Both the position numbers and the translations under genes were made by a program. The notes under the pieces are model-generated. The model saw only the letters and a program-made list of their open reading frames with translations. It did no database searches and was not told the origin of the DNA. A stretch of 64,000 bases of DNA, from the NCBI RefSeq assembly GCF_001891085.1, contig NZ_JXUP01000001.1, forward strand, positions 248,001 to 312,000, read 5' to 3'. Each line of letters begins with the position of its first letter. Positions within the stretch are counted from its first letter, which is position 1. This document shows positions 51,339-60,052 of the stretch, piece after piece. The DNA comes from Campylobacter concisus (GTDB taxonomy: Bacteria; Campylobacterota; Campylobacteria; Campylobacterales; Campylobacteraceae).

Positions 51339-52031
51339 ATGCAGATAAATTTAGATGATATAAAGATCGAGCCAAGTTGGAAAGAGGTGCTAAAAGATGA
51401 GTTTTTGAGCGAAAATTTCGCTCGCATCAAAGAGAATTTCTTAAAAGCAAAGAGTGCTGGCGTCGTCTATCCACCAAGTCCACTCATTTTTAATGCATTT
51501 AATCTAACGCCATTTCACGATGTCAAAGTCGTAATCCTAGGACAAGATCCATATCACGGCGCAAATCAAGCCATGGGGCTAAGCTTTTCGGTACCAAATG
51601 GCGTAAAAGTCCCACCAAGTCTTGTGAATATTTATAAAGAAATTTACGCTGATCTTGGCATAAAAGAGCCAAATAGCGGCGATCTCACAAAATGGGCAAA
51701 ACAAGGCGTGCTGCTTCTAAACTCAACTTTAAGCGTTAGCGCTGGAGTGGCAAATTCCCACGCTAGCTTTGGCTGGCAGGGCTTTACTGACGCTGTAATA
51801 AAAAAGATTAGCCAAAATTTACAAAACGTAGTTTTCATGCTTTGGGGCAATCCAGCTAGAGCCAAAGCACCGCTCATTGACGCTAGCAAGCACCTCATCT
51901 TAGAGGCAGCACATCCAAGCCCACTGGCTCGTGGCGCATTTTTTGGCTGCCGACACTTTTCAAAGACAAATATCTATCTAGCAAACCATGGCAAAACGCC
52001 AATAGACTGGGATCTAAACGTAAAAATTTGA
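51339..52031 (+). CDS. ung: Uracil-DNA glycosylase
   Basis: 230 residues, normal family-1 UDG. Active-site motif VVILGQDPYHGANQAMGLSF with the water-activating Asp near residue 68, LLNSTLSVSAG, and the DNA-minor-groove loop AAHPSPLARGAFFGCRHFSKTN with the catalytic His, seen as HPSPLARGAFFG. It removes uracil from DNA in base-excision repair. ATG follows AGGCAGGAAA. Its 5' region overlaps the spurious upstream extension of the ybaK-like frame. Confidence 0.97.
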   Translation: MQINLDDIKIEPSWKEVLKDEFLSENFARIKENFLKAKSAGVVYPPSPLIFNAFNLTPFHDVKVVILGQDPYHGANQAMGLSFSVPNGVKVPPSLVNIYKEIYADLGIKEPNSGDLTKWAKQGVLLLNSTLSVSAGVANSHASFGWQGFTDAVIKKISQNLQNVVFMLWGNPARAKAPLIDASKHLILEAAHPSPLARGAFFGCRHFSKTNIYLANHGKTPIDWDLNVKI

Positions 52032-52032
52032 T

Positions 52033-52326
52033 CTATTTTTTTAGATCATTTAAAAGTTTGTTTGTCTCTTCAAGCTTTCTTTTGCAAAATTTCTCATCTT
52101 TGTTTTGCAAAATTATGGCTTCTTGGCCGCTTTGTCTTTGTTTAAACTCATCAAATTTAAGCTCAAAAAGCCTTAACGCCTTTTCATCATTTGCGAGTCG
52201 TTTGCTCTCTTTTGCATAAAACTCGTCAAGATAGAGCCTACTTTGCTTGATATATTCATTGCAAACATCGTTTGCATGGACTAAATTTACGCCAAGTAAA
52301 ATGGCAAAAATAGCTATTTTTTTCAT
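52033..52326 (-). CDS. Small exported Cys protein, possibly DUF5339-like
   Basis: 97 residues with a cleavable signal peptide (KKIAIFAILLGVNLVHA). The mature part of about 78 residues is helical and charged with two Cys, one near the start (NDVCNEY) and one near the end (DEKFCKRKLEE), placed to form a disulfide. This spacing resembles DUF5339-type periplasmic proteins, but I am not sure of the family. ATG follows AAGGAAAAAC. Convergent with ung, 1 base apart. Confidence 0.7.
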   Translation of the reverse strand: MKKIAIFAILLGVNLVHANDVCNEYIKQSRLYLDEFYAKESKRLANDEKALRLFELKFDEFKQRQSGQEAIILQNKDEKFCKRKLEETNKLLNDLKK

Positions 52327-52406
52327 GTTTTTCCTTGAAATTTTTGCGTTATACTAGCCTTTAAGCACTTAAATTTTAAAATGCTTTTTCAAAAAGAGGA
52401 TAAAAA

Positions 52407-52934
52407 ATGAGACGAAAAGATAGAGAGCTAAGCCGTGAAGATGGCTTAAAAATCATAGATGAATGCGAATATGCGGTAATTTCATGTGTGGATGATGAGG
52501 GAGAAATTTTTAGCGTACCGATCTCGCCTGTTAGAGTTGGTGAAAGTATTTTTATACACGGAGCTACCGCTGGCTGTAAGGCAAAACTACTTCAAGATGG
52601 ACGAAAAGTAGAGTTTGTCTGCGTTAGTTTTAACAAGGTCCCGCATCTAAGCGAAAGCGAGCTAGATGCGATAAAAGACGATGGCAAGGCACTTGGAGGC
52701 AAGGTTTTTACGACTGAGTACAAAAGTGCCATCGCAAAAACTAAAGTTTACGAGATCACAGACGAAGCTAAAAAATATGAAATTTTAAAAATTCTCAGCC
52801 TAAAATATACAGCTTATGCGATGAACACCTTTGAAACAGCGGCTCAGTATGGGCTAAAGATCACTAAAATTTATGAGTTTAAGATAGAAAGTCTTAGCGC
52901 GAAAGCTAAAATTTTGCCAAAACCAGCAAAGTAA
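52407..52934 (+). CDS. NimA-like pyridoxamine 5'-phosphate oxidase family protein
   Basis: 175 residues of the split-barrel flavin-binding fold. The start MRRKDRELSREDGLKIIDE and the following EYAVISCVDDEGEIFSVPISPV are typical of the NimA family of 5-nitroimidazole reductase-like proteins, as is FIHGATAGCKAKLL and the VEFVCV strand. Flavin binding is expected; the physiological substrate is unknown. SD AGAGGATAAAAA. It precedes rarA by about 10 bases. Confidence 0.85.
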   Translation: MRRKDRELSREDGLKIIDECEYAVISCVDDEGEIFSVPISPVRVGESIFIHGATAGCKAKLLQDGRKVEFVCVSFNKVPHLSESELDAIKDDGKALGGKVFTTEYKSAIAKTKVYEITDEAKKYEILKILSLKYTAYAMNTFETAAQYGLKITKIYEFKIESLSAKAKILPKPAK

Positions 52935-52944
52935 AGGAGTAAAT

Positions 52945-54129
52945 TTGAGCTCACTTGCACTGATGTTTAGACCAAAAAACTTGGATAAAATTTGCGGACA
53001 AAAGGCGGTTAAAGCGGCATTTTTAAAATTTATAGCCTCTAGCAAAATCCCACACTCCATCTTTTATGGTCCAGCAGGCTGTGGCAAGACGAGCTTTGCA
53101 AGAGCTGTGGCGAGTGGGGCAAACTACGACTTTTACGAATTTGATGGCGGAAATTTAAAGATAGATGACTTTCGCAAAATTTTAAAAAACTACGAAAACG
53201 CCTTAAATAAGCCACTCTTTTTCATAGACGAGATCCACAGACTTAGCAAAACCCAACAAGAAGCACTGCTAATTCCCATGGAAAACTACAAAGCCCTAGT
53301 CATCGGCGCTAGCACGGAAAATCCCTTTTTCACACTAAGCTCAGGCATCAGAAGTCGCTCGATGCTATTTGAGTTTAGGCCGCTTAGCAGCAACGACTTT
53401 GAGGAGCTTCTTGGCAAGATCAGGGAGCAAATTTCATTTAGCATAGATGAAGAGGCAAAGGAGTATCTCTTTAAAAGTAGTGGCGGCGACGCAAGAGCTA
53501 TGCTAAATTTATTAGAATTTGCCGTCACACTTGATGAAAATGTGAGCTTAGAAAATTTAAAAACACTTCGCCAAAACGCCCTAAAAGAGGGAGCAAAAGA
53601 GGACGACACGCACTACGAGCTAGCAAGTGCTTTTATAAAAAGCCTGCGTGGCAGCGACGAAAACGCCGTCATATACTATCTTGCAAGACTCATAGACTCT
53701 GGCGAGAGTGCAGACTTCATCGCTAGAAGGATGGCGATATTTGCCAGCGAAGACATCGGCAACGCAAATCCAAATGCACTAAATTTAGCTGCCAGCACGC
53801 TTAGCGCGGTAAAAGAGATAGGTTTTCCAGAGGCTAGGATCATACTGGCTCAGTGTGCTATCTATCTAGCCAGCTCGCCAAAGTCAAACTCCAGCTACAA
53901 CGCGATAAATGCCGCACTAAGATACGTGCAAAGCGAGGAAATTTTAAAAATTCCACCATATCTAAAAAATCACACAAAAGAGAGCAAGGACTACCTTTAT
54001 CCGCATGATTTTGGCGGCTGGGTCGAGCAAAAATATCTAGAAAAACCGCTCGTTTTTTACAAAAGCAAGGGCATAGGCTTTGAAAAAACGCTAAATGAGT
54101 GGCTAGAAAAGATAAGGTCTAAGGGCTAA
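52945..54129 (+). CDS. rarA: Replication-associated recombination protein A
   Basis: 394 residues starting at a TTG with AAAGGAGTAAA upstream. The clamp-loader-like AAA domain has SLALMFRPKNLDKICGQ, Walker A FYGPAGCGKTSFAR, Walker B LFFIDEIHRLSKTQQ, sensor 1 IGASTENPFF and the SRSMLFEF arginine region; the C-terminal part has MAIFASEDIGNANPNAL and HDFGGWVEQKYL, both characteristic of RarA/MgsA. It acts at stalled replication forks. Probably co-transcribed with the NimA-like gene. Confidence 0.96.
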   Translation: MSSLALMFRPKNLDKICGQKAVKAAFLKFIASSKIPHSIFYGPAGCGKTSFARAVASGANYDFYEFDGGNLKIDDFRKILKNYENALNKPLFFIDEIHRLSKTQQEALLIPMENYKALVIGASTENPFFTLSSGIRSRSMLFEFRPLSSNDFEELLGKIREQISFSIDEEAKEYLFKSSGGDARAMLNLLEFAVTLDENVSLENLKTLRQNALKEGAKEDDTHYELASAFIKSLRGSDENAVIYYLARLIDSGESADFIARRMAIFASEDIGNANPNALNLAASTLSAVKEIGFPEARIILAQCAIYLASSPKSNSSYNAINAALRYVQSEEILKIPPYLKNHTKESKDYLYPHDFGGWVEQKYLEKPLVFYKSKGIGFEKTLNEWLEKIRSKG

Positions 54130-54155
54130 ATTTTGGGCTTTACTCTGTCGGATTT

Positions 54156-54365
54156 ATGGAGCAAATTTTAAAAGAAATGTAAATAAACTAGCAAAATTTA
54201 GCGTACATCGCAAATTTAAAGATAGAATACGTGCCTTGGGATAGATTAACGACGGCTTATGGCAGAGCAAGCAGCTTTCCAGAAATTTTTAAACAACTTT
54301 GGGCGGCGATCGGCGAGAAAAATTTGACGCAAAGTTTGGCTACCGACAGGTCAAATAGCGGATAA
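54156..54365 (+). pseudogene. Broken small gene resembling HEAT-type immunity proteins
   Basis: A 70-codon frame from ATG 54156 to TAA 54363 with two internal stops (TAA 54180, TAG 54189). The second half reads NLKIEYVPWDRLTTAYGRAS then SFPEIFKQLWAAIG. The pattern (V/I)PW.R...AYG.A...P is one I associate with a family of HEAT-repeat or immunity-like bacterial proteins, where it sits in the N-terminal part. Only a stub remains. The family link is tentative. Confidence 0.5.
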
Positions 54366-54789
54366 AATATGGCAAATCCAGCAAATAACAACGAAGCAAA
54401 ATTTAACGCCAAAGCTTTTTAAACGCCTTTGATAAAATTTTCAACAAAACCAATAGCCAAATACGTTTTGCCAAGTTATATCCACGCAATAAAGATTGCA
54501 AATTTCTCACAAAAGCCATCTAAAATACATAAAAACCTAATTTTAAGATCCAAAAATCAAGAAATAATTTTAGTCCTCATAAGCCGTCTTTGCGGAATAA
54601 ATTTAGAAATTATCAATCAAAAAACGCCTTAGAGCGTAAAAATATTGGTCACAAAATCTTGTTAGTAAAAGCAAGTTCACCGCGAGTAAGCCGAAAACTA
54701 GCGCAAAATTTTAAACCAAGCTAAAAAATTTTTCTTATTTATTTTAATTTTATATTTTTTTAAATATACTCGCTCTCTAAACTACACCA
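54366..54789. other. AT-rich stretch upstream of symporter, no gene seen
   Basis: About 420 bases. A 67-codon open frame at 54429-54632 lacks a ribosome site and looks like chance. The last 60 bases before 54790 are very AT-rich and probably carry the symporter promoter, but I cannot place it. Confidence 0.45.
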
Positions 54790-56223
54790 ATGAAAGTCAA
54801 GAAAATGCCTACAAATTTTGCTGAAATTTTAAATAATTGCGTTGAGAGTATAAATTCATTTCTTTGGGGTCCATACTTCCTTATCGCCCTACTTTGCGGC
54901 ACTGGACTATTTTTTACTATTAGGCTTGGGTTTGTTCAAATTTTTAAGTTTAAAATGGGCTTAAAAGAGCTTTTTGGGAATTTCTCGCTTCACGGCGAAG
55001 CTGCTGGTAAGGCCGGTATGAGCCAGTTTCAAGCAGTTGCAACTGCGATCGCCGCACAAGTTGGCACTGGCAATCTAGTAGGTGCGACAACAGCTCTTAT
55101 CATGGGTGGTCCTGGAGCGATATTTTGGATGTGGTGCGCTGCGTTTTTAGGCATGGCTACAAATTTTGCTGAAATTTGTCTAGCTCAAATTTACCGCACA
55201 AAAGACGATAGCGGGCACACGATAGGCGGTCCGGCATTTTATATAAGTCGTGGATTAAAGGGAAAATGGGCAAAAATTTTAGCTGGCTTTTTCGCTATCG
55301 CTATCATTATCGCACTTGGATTTATAGGCAATATGGTGCAAGCAAACTCGATCTCAGATGGCTTTAAAGGTGCCTTTGGCATACCTCAGTGGATAACTGG
55401 AGCTTTTTTAGCAATCGTCTGCGCAGTCATCTTTATAGGTGGCGTAAAGGCGATCGCAAGAGTAGCTGAAAAGATCGTGCCTTTGATGGCTTTACTTTAT
55501 GTAGGTGTTGGGCTAATCATTATCGCTTTAAATTTTCACGAAATTCCAGATGCAGTTTTGCTTATCTATAAAGCAGCATTTGATCCTTCAGCTGCGTGGG
55601 GTGGAGCGACTGGAGCTAGCATAGCGGCTGCGATGAGATACGGCATCGCAAGGGGTCTTTTTAGCAATGAAGCTGGCATGGGCTCAACTCCGCACGCACA
55701 CGCCGCAGCTAATGTCAAACACCCGGTCGATCAAGCAGTACTTGGCATAATGAGCGTATTTGTAGATACTTTTATCGTTTTAAATATCACCGTTTTTGTA
55801 GTGCTTACTGCAAATGTTATTAGCTTTGAAAATGGCAAAGCAGTCTTTACAGGCATAACCTTAGTGCAAGAGGCTTTCTCATCGCATATCTTTGGCAAGG
55901 TTGGCGGATATAGTTTCGTAGCTGTTTGCCTATTTTTCTTTGCATTTACAACGATTCTTGGATGGTACTATTTTGCTGAGATCAACGTAAGATACCTTCT
56001 TGGGGCAAAAGCGGTCAGAGCTTTTCAAATTTTAGTAGTCGTTTTTGTATTTTTGGGAAGCTTGCAAAAGGTTGATTTTGTCTGGAGCCTAGCAGATATG
56101 TTCAATGGCTTGATGGTCGTACCAAATTTAATTGCCATCATCATTTTAAGCCCTATCGTGGCAAAGCTTTTAAAAGATCACGATGCTGGCAAAGAGTATG
56201 ATGTGAAAGATTATTTGAAATAA
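54790..56223 (+). CDS. Alanine/glycine:cation symporter (AGCS family)
   Basis: 477 residues with about eleven membrane helices. Family blocks: QFQAVATAIAAQVGTGNLVG near residue 77, GGPGAIFWMWCAAFLGMATNFAE, and the signature GLFSNEAGMGSTPHAHAAA near residue 293. It imports alanine or glycine with Na+ or H+. The start is uncertain: ATG at 54790 has no ribosome site and ATG at 54805 only a weak one (AAGTCAAG). Single gene, followed by tRNA-Val on the other strand. Confidence 0.93.
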   Translation: MKVKKMPTNFAEILNNCVESINSFLWGPYFLIALLCGTGLFFTIRLGFVQIFKFKMGLKELFGNFSLHGEAAGKAGMSQFQAVATAIAAQVGTGNLVGATTALIMGGPGAIFWMWCAAFLGMATNFAEICLAQIYRTKDDSGHTIGGPAFYISRGLKGKWAKILAGFFAIAIIIALGFIGNMVQANSISDGFKGAFGIPQWITGAFLAIVCAVIFIGGVKAIARVAEKIVPLMALLYVGVGLIIIALNFHEIPDAVLLIYKAAFDPSAAWGGATGASIAAAMRYGIARGLFSNEAGMGSTPHAHAAANVKHPVDQAVLGIMSVFVDTFIVLNITVFVVLTANVISFENGKAVFTGITLVQEAFSSHIFGKVGGYSFVAVCLFFFAFTTILGWYYFAEINVRYLLGAKAVRAFQILVVVFVFLGSLQKVDFVWSLADMFNGLMVVPNLIAIIILSPIVAKLLKDHDAGKEYDVKDYLK

Positions 56224-56297
56224 ATCTTTACCGCATCTTTAGAAAATTTACTAATAATTAATTTTTAAATCTCTTGTTTAGGATGTTTTATTAGAAG

Positions 56298-56373
56298 TGG
56301 TGGCCCCGAATGGACTCGAACCATCGACCACTACCATGTCAAGGTAGTGCTCTACCAACTGAGCTACGGGACC
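56298..56373 (-). tRNA. tRNA-Val (GAC anticodon)
   Basis: Acceptor GGTCCCG / CGGGGCC, discriminator A, encoded CCA. Anticodon stem CTACC / GGTAG closes loop TTGACAT, anticodon GAC. It stands alone at the border between the symporter gene and the glycan locus; the other Val tRNA (TAC) is in the 3-kb cluster. Confidence 0.97.
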
Positions 56374-56456
56374 AAAGATTTGGGATTATATTTTATTTTC
56401 TATTTTATTTAGCTTAATTCCTTGGTAATTAAATTTATTTATAACCAGTAAATGCA

Positions 56457-56745
56457 ATGGAAAAATTAGAATTAGCTGGCGCTTACTTTGTAGTTATCGG
56501 CAAAGATGAAAACTACCCGGTCAATATCGGCAACTCACATGTCGTCATAAAAACTCCTTTATAGCGATAAAGAGCTAAAATGTGTAAGCTGTCTCTATGA
56601 TACAGGTCACAGCACTGGTTTTAGAAACTACCTTGAGTACTGGAAGCCTTCATATAAAATTTACGATAAGAAGATGCTTGAAAAGAGGATAGAAACTAAG
56701 CAAAAATTCTTCAAAGATGAGTTTAAGCCTACAAAAGATGAATAG
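56457..56745 (+). pseudogene. Small gene broken by a single frameshift
   Basis: The frame from ATG 56457 reads MEKLELAGAYFVVIGKDENY, PVNIGNSHVVIK and then meets a stop. Dropping one A from the A5 run at 56549-56553 restores a frame to TAG 56743 that reads YSDKELKCVSCLYDTG, STGFRNYLEYWKPSYK and KFFKDEFKPTKDE. The repaired protein would have about 96 residues, soluble, with a CVSC motif. Family not recognised. It lies next to tRNA-Val and before the glycan locus. A sequencing error or slippage is possible. Confidence 0.55.
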
Positions 56746-56820
56746 GAATTTTTAAAACAAAAGGCCAATAAGAACAATATAAAAACTAGTTGGTGGACTA
56801 GTGGGTTAGAAGTCTAGCTT

Positions 56821-56849
56821 AAAAAACTAACCAGCTTGTCTTAGTTTTT
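56821..56849 (-). terminator. Bidirectional terminator at end of glycan operon
   Basis: AAAAACTAA / TTAGTTTTT is a perfect 9-bp stem with a 10-base loop (56822-56849). On the minus strand it is followed by further T and lies about 80 bases after the stop of the last glycosyltransferase; it can also stop plus-strand transcripts of the broken gene. Confidence 0.65.
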
Positions 56850-56927
56850 ATTATTTAAATCACGATAAGTTTGCTAAAATCCAGTCAATATAAATTTTTA
56901 AATTAAAAATCTAAAAATGGCAATGTG

Positions 56928-58058
56928 CTATTTCCCAATAATAATCTTTGCAAGTCTTTCATTCTTTTCATTTATATTAAATTTTACTTCAGCTATTTTT
57001 CTGCTTTCCATACCCATTTGGACTATCATTTCTGAATTTTGTATAAAATAAATCATCTTTTGTGCCAAAATTTTACTATCAAATGGCGGCACCAAGAATC
57101 CATTTACTCCATCTTCAACAGTTTCTTTGCATCCTACACTATTTGTGGTTATTACTGCCCTTCCTATCGCCATAGCTTCCTGCGTACTTCTTGGTACACC
57201 TTCTCTGTAATACGAAGGCAAGACAAAAATGGAACTATTTACTATCCGTTCTTTTATATCATTTACGAAGCCAGGATATATAACTACGTCACTATCAAGA
57301 TAAGGTTTTAGCTCTTCTTGCGTTAATCCAAATGGATTGTGCTCATCAAAACTACCAAATATATAAAACTTTACATCTTTATATTTTTCTTTTACGATTT
57401 TAGCTGCCTCTAAATACTCAAATATTCCCTTTTCTGCAAGAAGTCTTGCTATAAAAATAAAACTTATAGGATCAGTTGGTGCTTTAGTATATGAGAATTT
57501 ATCAAGATCAACACCTATACCGCCTAATATATTTATGGACTTTACTTTTATATCAAATCTATCAATCAAGTCCTTTTTATCGTCATTATTTAAAAATATA
57601 AGCTCGTCAAGAAATGGTAGTGAAATTTTATATAAAAGAACTTGTATAGTTTTGATGATTTTCGCCTTTTTTGTTTGCCCATTTTTATAAACCGTAAAAG
57701 CCCCACCGAGCCCTTCTATCATGCCTACTATTCGTGGTACTCTTGCTATTTTTGCGGCTATAGTTGCAAAAATAACTGGTTTAACAAAAAAAGAAAAAAT
57801 CGCATCTGGCCTATGCTGCCTAAATAGCTTAACCAAATCATATGTAGCAACGAGATCTTTACATGGGTTTAGTCCTTTTGTATTTAAAGTGTGGTCAAGC
57901 GGTATTGCACCTAATGAGATTATTTTTTTTCTACTTTCTTCATTGTAGTCACTAACTAAACAGTAGACATCATGCCCTTTTGATACAAGTAGTTTTATGA
58001 GCTCTTCTCTGAAATTTATCATCATAGACGAGACATTACCGATTATAAAAATTTTCAT
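56928..58058 (-). CDS. GT4 family glycosyltransferase
   Basis: 376 residues from the ATG at 58058, with GGAG five bases upstream; a start five codons earlier is less likely. GT-B fold: N-terminal KIFIIGNVSSMMINFREELI, GMIEGLGGAFTVYKNG, and the C-terminal donor site with IFIARLLAEKGIFEYLEAA and the ExxxxxxxE motif REGVPRSTQEAMAIGRAVI. The N-terminal pattern resembles PglA/TuaA-like enzymes that add the second sugar to a lipid-linked carrier. Last gene of the overlapping minus-strand glycan operon. Donor and acceptor unknown. Confidence 0.88.
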   Translation of the reverse strand: MKIFIIGNVSSMMINFREELIKLLVSKGHDVYCLVSDYNEESRKKIISLGAIPLDHTLNTKGLNPCKDLVATYDLVKLFRQHRPDAIFSFFVKPVIFATIAAKIARVPRIVGMIEGLGGAFTVYKNGQTKKAKIIKTIQVLLYKISLPFLDELIFLNNDDKKDLIDRFDIKVKSINILGGIGVDLDKFSYTKAPTDPISFIFIARLLAEKGIFEYLEAAKIVKEKYKDVKFYIFGSFDEHNPFGLTQEELKPYLDSDVVIYPGFVNDIKERIVNSSIFVLPSYYREGVPRSTQEAMAIGRAVITTNSVGCKETVEDGVNGFLVPPFDSKILAQKMIYFIQNSEMIVQMGMESRKIAEVKFNINEKNERLAKIIIGK

Positions 58059-58079
58059 AGCAACTCCAATCATATGAAT

Positions 58080-59060
58080 CTAAAAATTTCTAAGCCTAAT
58101 AAATACTTTTTTTGCAAAAACAAAAATTTGCGGAAACCCTATAAAAACAGTGCTATATAAAATTTTATAAATTATATTTCTATTGATTTGAAAAACATAT
58201 TTTATATTATTTGCTTCTGGGCATATGGCATTTATTTGTTTTTTAAAATCACTTTCAGAATAATCCAAAGTAAATTTTAAAATAGTAGGAATGTGAAATT
58301 TAAAATATTCATCGAAAAGATCTTTTTGTATCAAAAAATTCTTTACAGCTCTGCTAAAATCAGCAAAATCATCAAGAGCTTTTTTATTATTTGAAAAACT
58401 ACTAGAAAGCGAATTAGGATTTGTTCTATAGTGATAAAATGGTTTTGCAATGTGAGTAATTTTTTTTGCCCAATAAAAAAGCTGTAAATTTACAAAACTA
58501 TCTTCACAGTGCGAAAAATATGGAAATTCAATATTTTCATAAAGCTCTCTTTTAACCAATTTATCACACATGGAAACAGAAATTTCATGAGATAAAATAG
58601 CTTTTACGAAGTTCAAATTAGACTTTGGATGATTTTTTGTATAAAAAAAACTTTTTGCGATACTTTTTTTATTAAATTCTTTAATATAGTCAAAACAAAC
58701 TATGTCCGCATAACTTTTTCTAGCTTCATTAATCAAAGAACTTACCATATCTTTATCGACCCAGTCGTCACTATCTACAAACAAAACATATTTACCACTT
58801 GAAGCATCCAAACCGTATTTTCTAGTAAGACTTGATCCACTATTTTTTATATTGTTGATAATTTTTATATCATCTTTTCTATTTGGGTATCTTTCAATAA
58901 TATCCTTCAAAATTTTCATAGAACTATCTGGAGTGCAATCATTTACAAAAATGTACTCTATATTGTTATAGTCTTGCTCTAAAAGCGTAGTTGCACATTT
59001 TTCTATATATTTCTCCACATTATATATAGGAACTATTATAGAAACATTATATTTTTCCAT
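58080..59060 (-). CDS. GT2 family glycosyltransferase
   Basis: 326 residues. The GT-A domain begins VSIIVPIYNVEKYIEKCATT, with EYIFVNDCTPDSS and the metal-binding VDSDDWVDKDMV near residue 95; HYRTNPNSLS lies after the domain. The C-terminal 80 residues are basic with a hydrophobic stretch and may touch the membrane. The stop and start share one base with the upstream GT2 gene (TAATG), so translation is coupled. Very AT-rich codon use. Sugar specificity unknown. Confidence 0.88.
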   Translation of the reverse strand: MEKYNVSIIVPIYNVEKYIEKCATTLLEQDYNNIEYIFVNDCTPDSSMKILKDIIERYPNRKDDIKIINNIKNSGSSLTRKYGLDASSGKYVLFVDSDDWVDKDMVSSLINEARKSYADIVCFDYIKEFNKKSIAKSFFYTKNHPKSNLNFVKAILSHEISVSMCDKLVKRELYENIEFPYFSHCEDSFVNLQLFYWAKKITHIAKPFYHYRTNPNSLSSSFSNNKKALDDFADFSRAVKNFLIQKDLFDEYFKFHIPTILKFTLDYSESDFKKQINAICPEANNIKYVFQINRNIIYKILYSTVFIGFPQIFVFAKKVFIRLRNF

Positions 59061-60052
59061 TATTTGCCTTTGAGAACACTAGCTACGCCAAACCAAAAAT
59101 AGCTATAAAATATAGCTCTAATATCTTTATGGCAAATAAGATTATACAACCATCTTCTACCAAGTACTTGTTTTAAAGTAGTCAAGTCTACTACTTGTTT
59201 ATTCTCACTGGCTTTTAAAATTTTATCAAAGTAGTTCTTTATACGTTTTAATTCGATTTTATTATTTTTTATTCTTGCATTATCGGATATTATAAAATGT
59301 ACTTTCATATCTTCTTCGTTTATACTTAAATCAACTGCCTTAAGAGCTTCTTTAAAAATATCTTTTAATACGTTATATCTTTTTGAACAATCCTTGTCTG
59401 ATAATCTTGTAATGCTTGTTTCTAAAAATCTATATTTTAAGAGTATTTCTGGGATATTATAAAATTTACCAACCTTTGCAAGCTGAGTCCAAAGATGATA
59501 ATCTTCTGCATTTTTAAACCTTTCATCATACAAAATATTATTATTTGTAAAGGCATCTTTTCTAATCATTACTGATGGATGAGCAAAACAACAAGAAACA
59601 AGCAAATTTGCTTTTATTTGTTTGTCGTGTTCAAAATATCTAGCAACTTTTTCATTTATATTTTCCCCAAAAATATTTATCCAACTTCCGCAAACAACTA
59701 TATCTTTTTCATGCTCCATCACCTGCAGTTGTTTTTCTATCCTAAACGGCAAACTTATATCATCTGCATCCATTCTTACTATATACTCACCTCTTGCTTT
59801 TGCTATCCCCTCATTTAAGCTCGATATTAGTCCTCTATTTTCCCTGCTGACTAAAACTATGCGATCATCTTCATTCTTATATTTTTTAATTATTTCCAGG
59901 CTCCTATCATTTGAGCCATCATTGATAATGATAAATTCAAAATTATTATATGTTTGTTCCAATATGCTTCGTATAGCAGCATCTAAATATTTTTCAGCAT
60001 TATACACAGACATCACAACAGACACGACTGGATTTTTATTAATGTCTATCAT
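59060..60052 (-). CDS. GT2 family glycosyltransferase
   Basis: 330 residues. GT-A features: VVSVVMSVYNAEKYLDAAIR, FIIINDGSNDRSLEII, LNEGIAKARGEYIVRMDADD with the DxD near residue 97, and ENAEDYHLWTQLAKVGKF-like second domain (KNAEDYHLW). The helical C terminus (RRWLYNLICHKDIRAIFYSY) is basic. It overlaps the 490-residue gene upstream by 14 bases. It is related in layout but not closely in sequence to the next GT2. Confidence 0.88.
   Translation of the reverse strand: MIDINKNPVVSVVMSVYNAEKYLDAAIRSILEQTYNNFEFIIINDGSNDRSLEIIKKYKNEDDRIVLVSRENRGLISSLNEGIAKARGEYIVRMDADDISLPFRIEKQLQVMEHEKDIVVCGSWINIFGENINEKVARYFEHDKQIKANLLVSCCFAHPSVMIRKDAFTNNNILYDERFKNAEDYHLWTQLAKVGKFYNIPEILLKYRFLETSITRLSDKDCSKRYNVLKDIFKEALKAVDLSINEEDMKVHFIISDNARIKNNKIELKRIKNYFDKILKASENKQVVDLTTLKQVLGRRWLYNLICHKDIRAIFYSYFWFGVASVLKGK

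Noticed and set aside
54429-54632. 67-codon plus-strand frame upstream of the symporter
   Set aside because: No ribosome site, biased Ile/Lys composition, within AT-rich spacer; chance frame is more likely.
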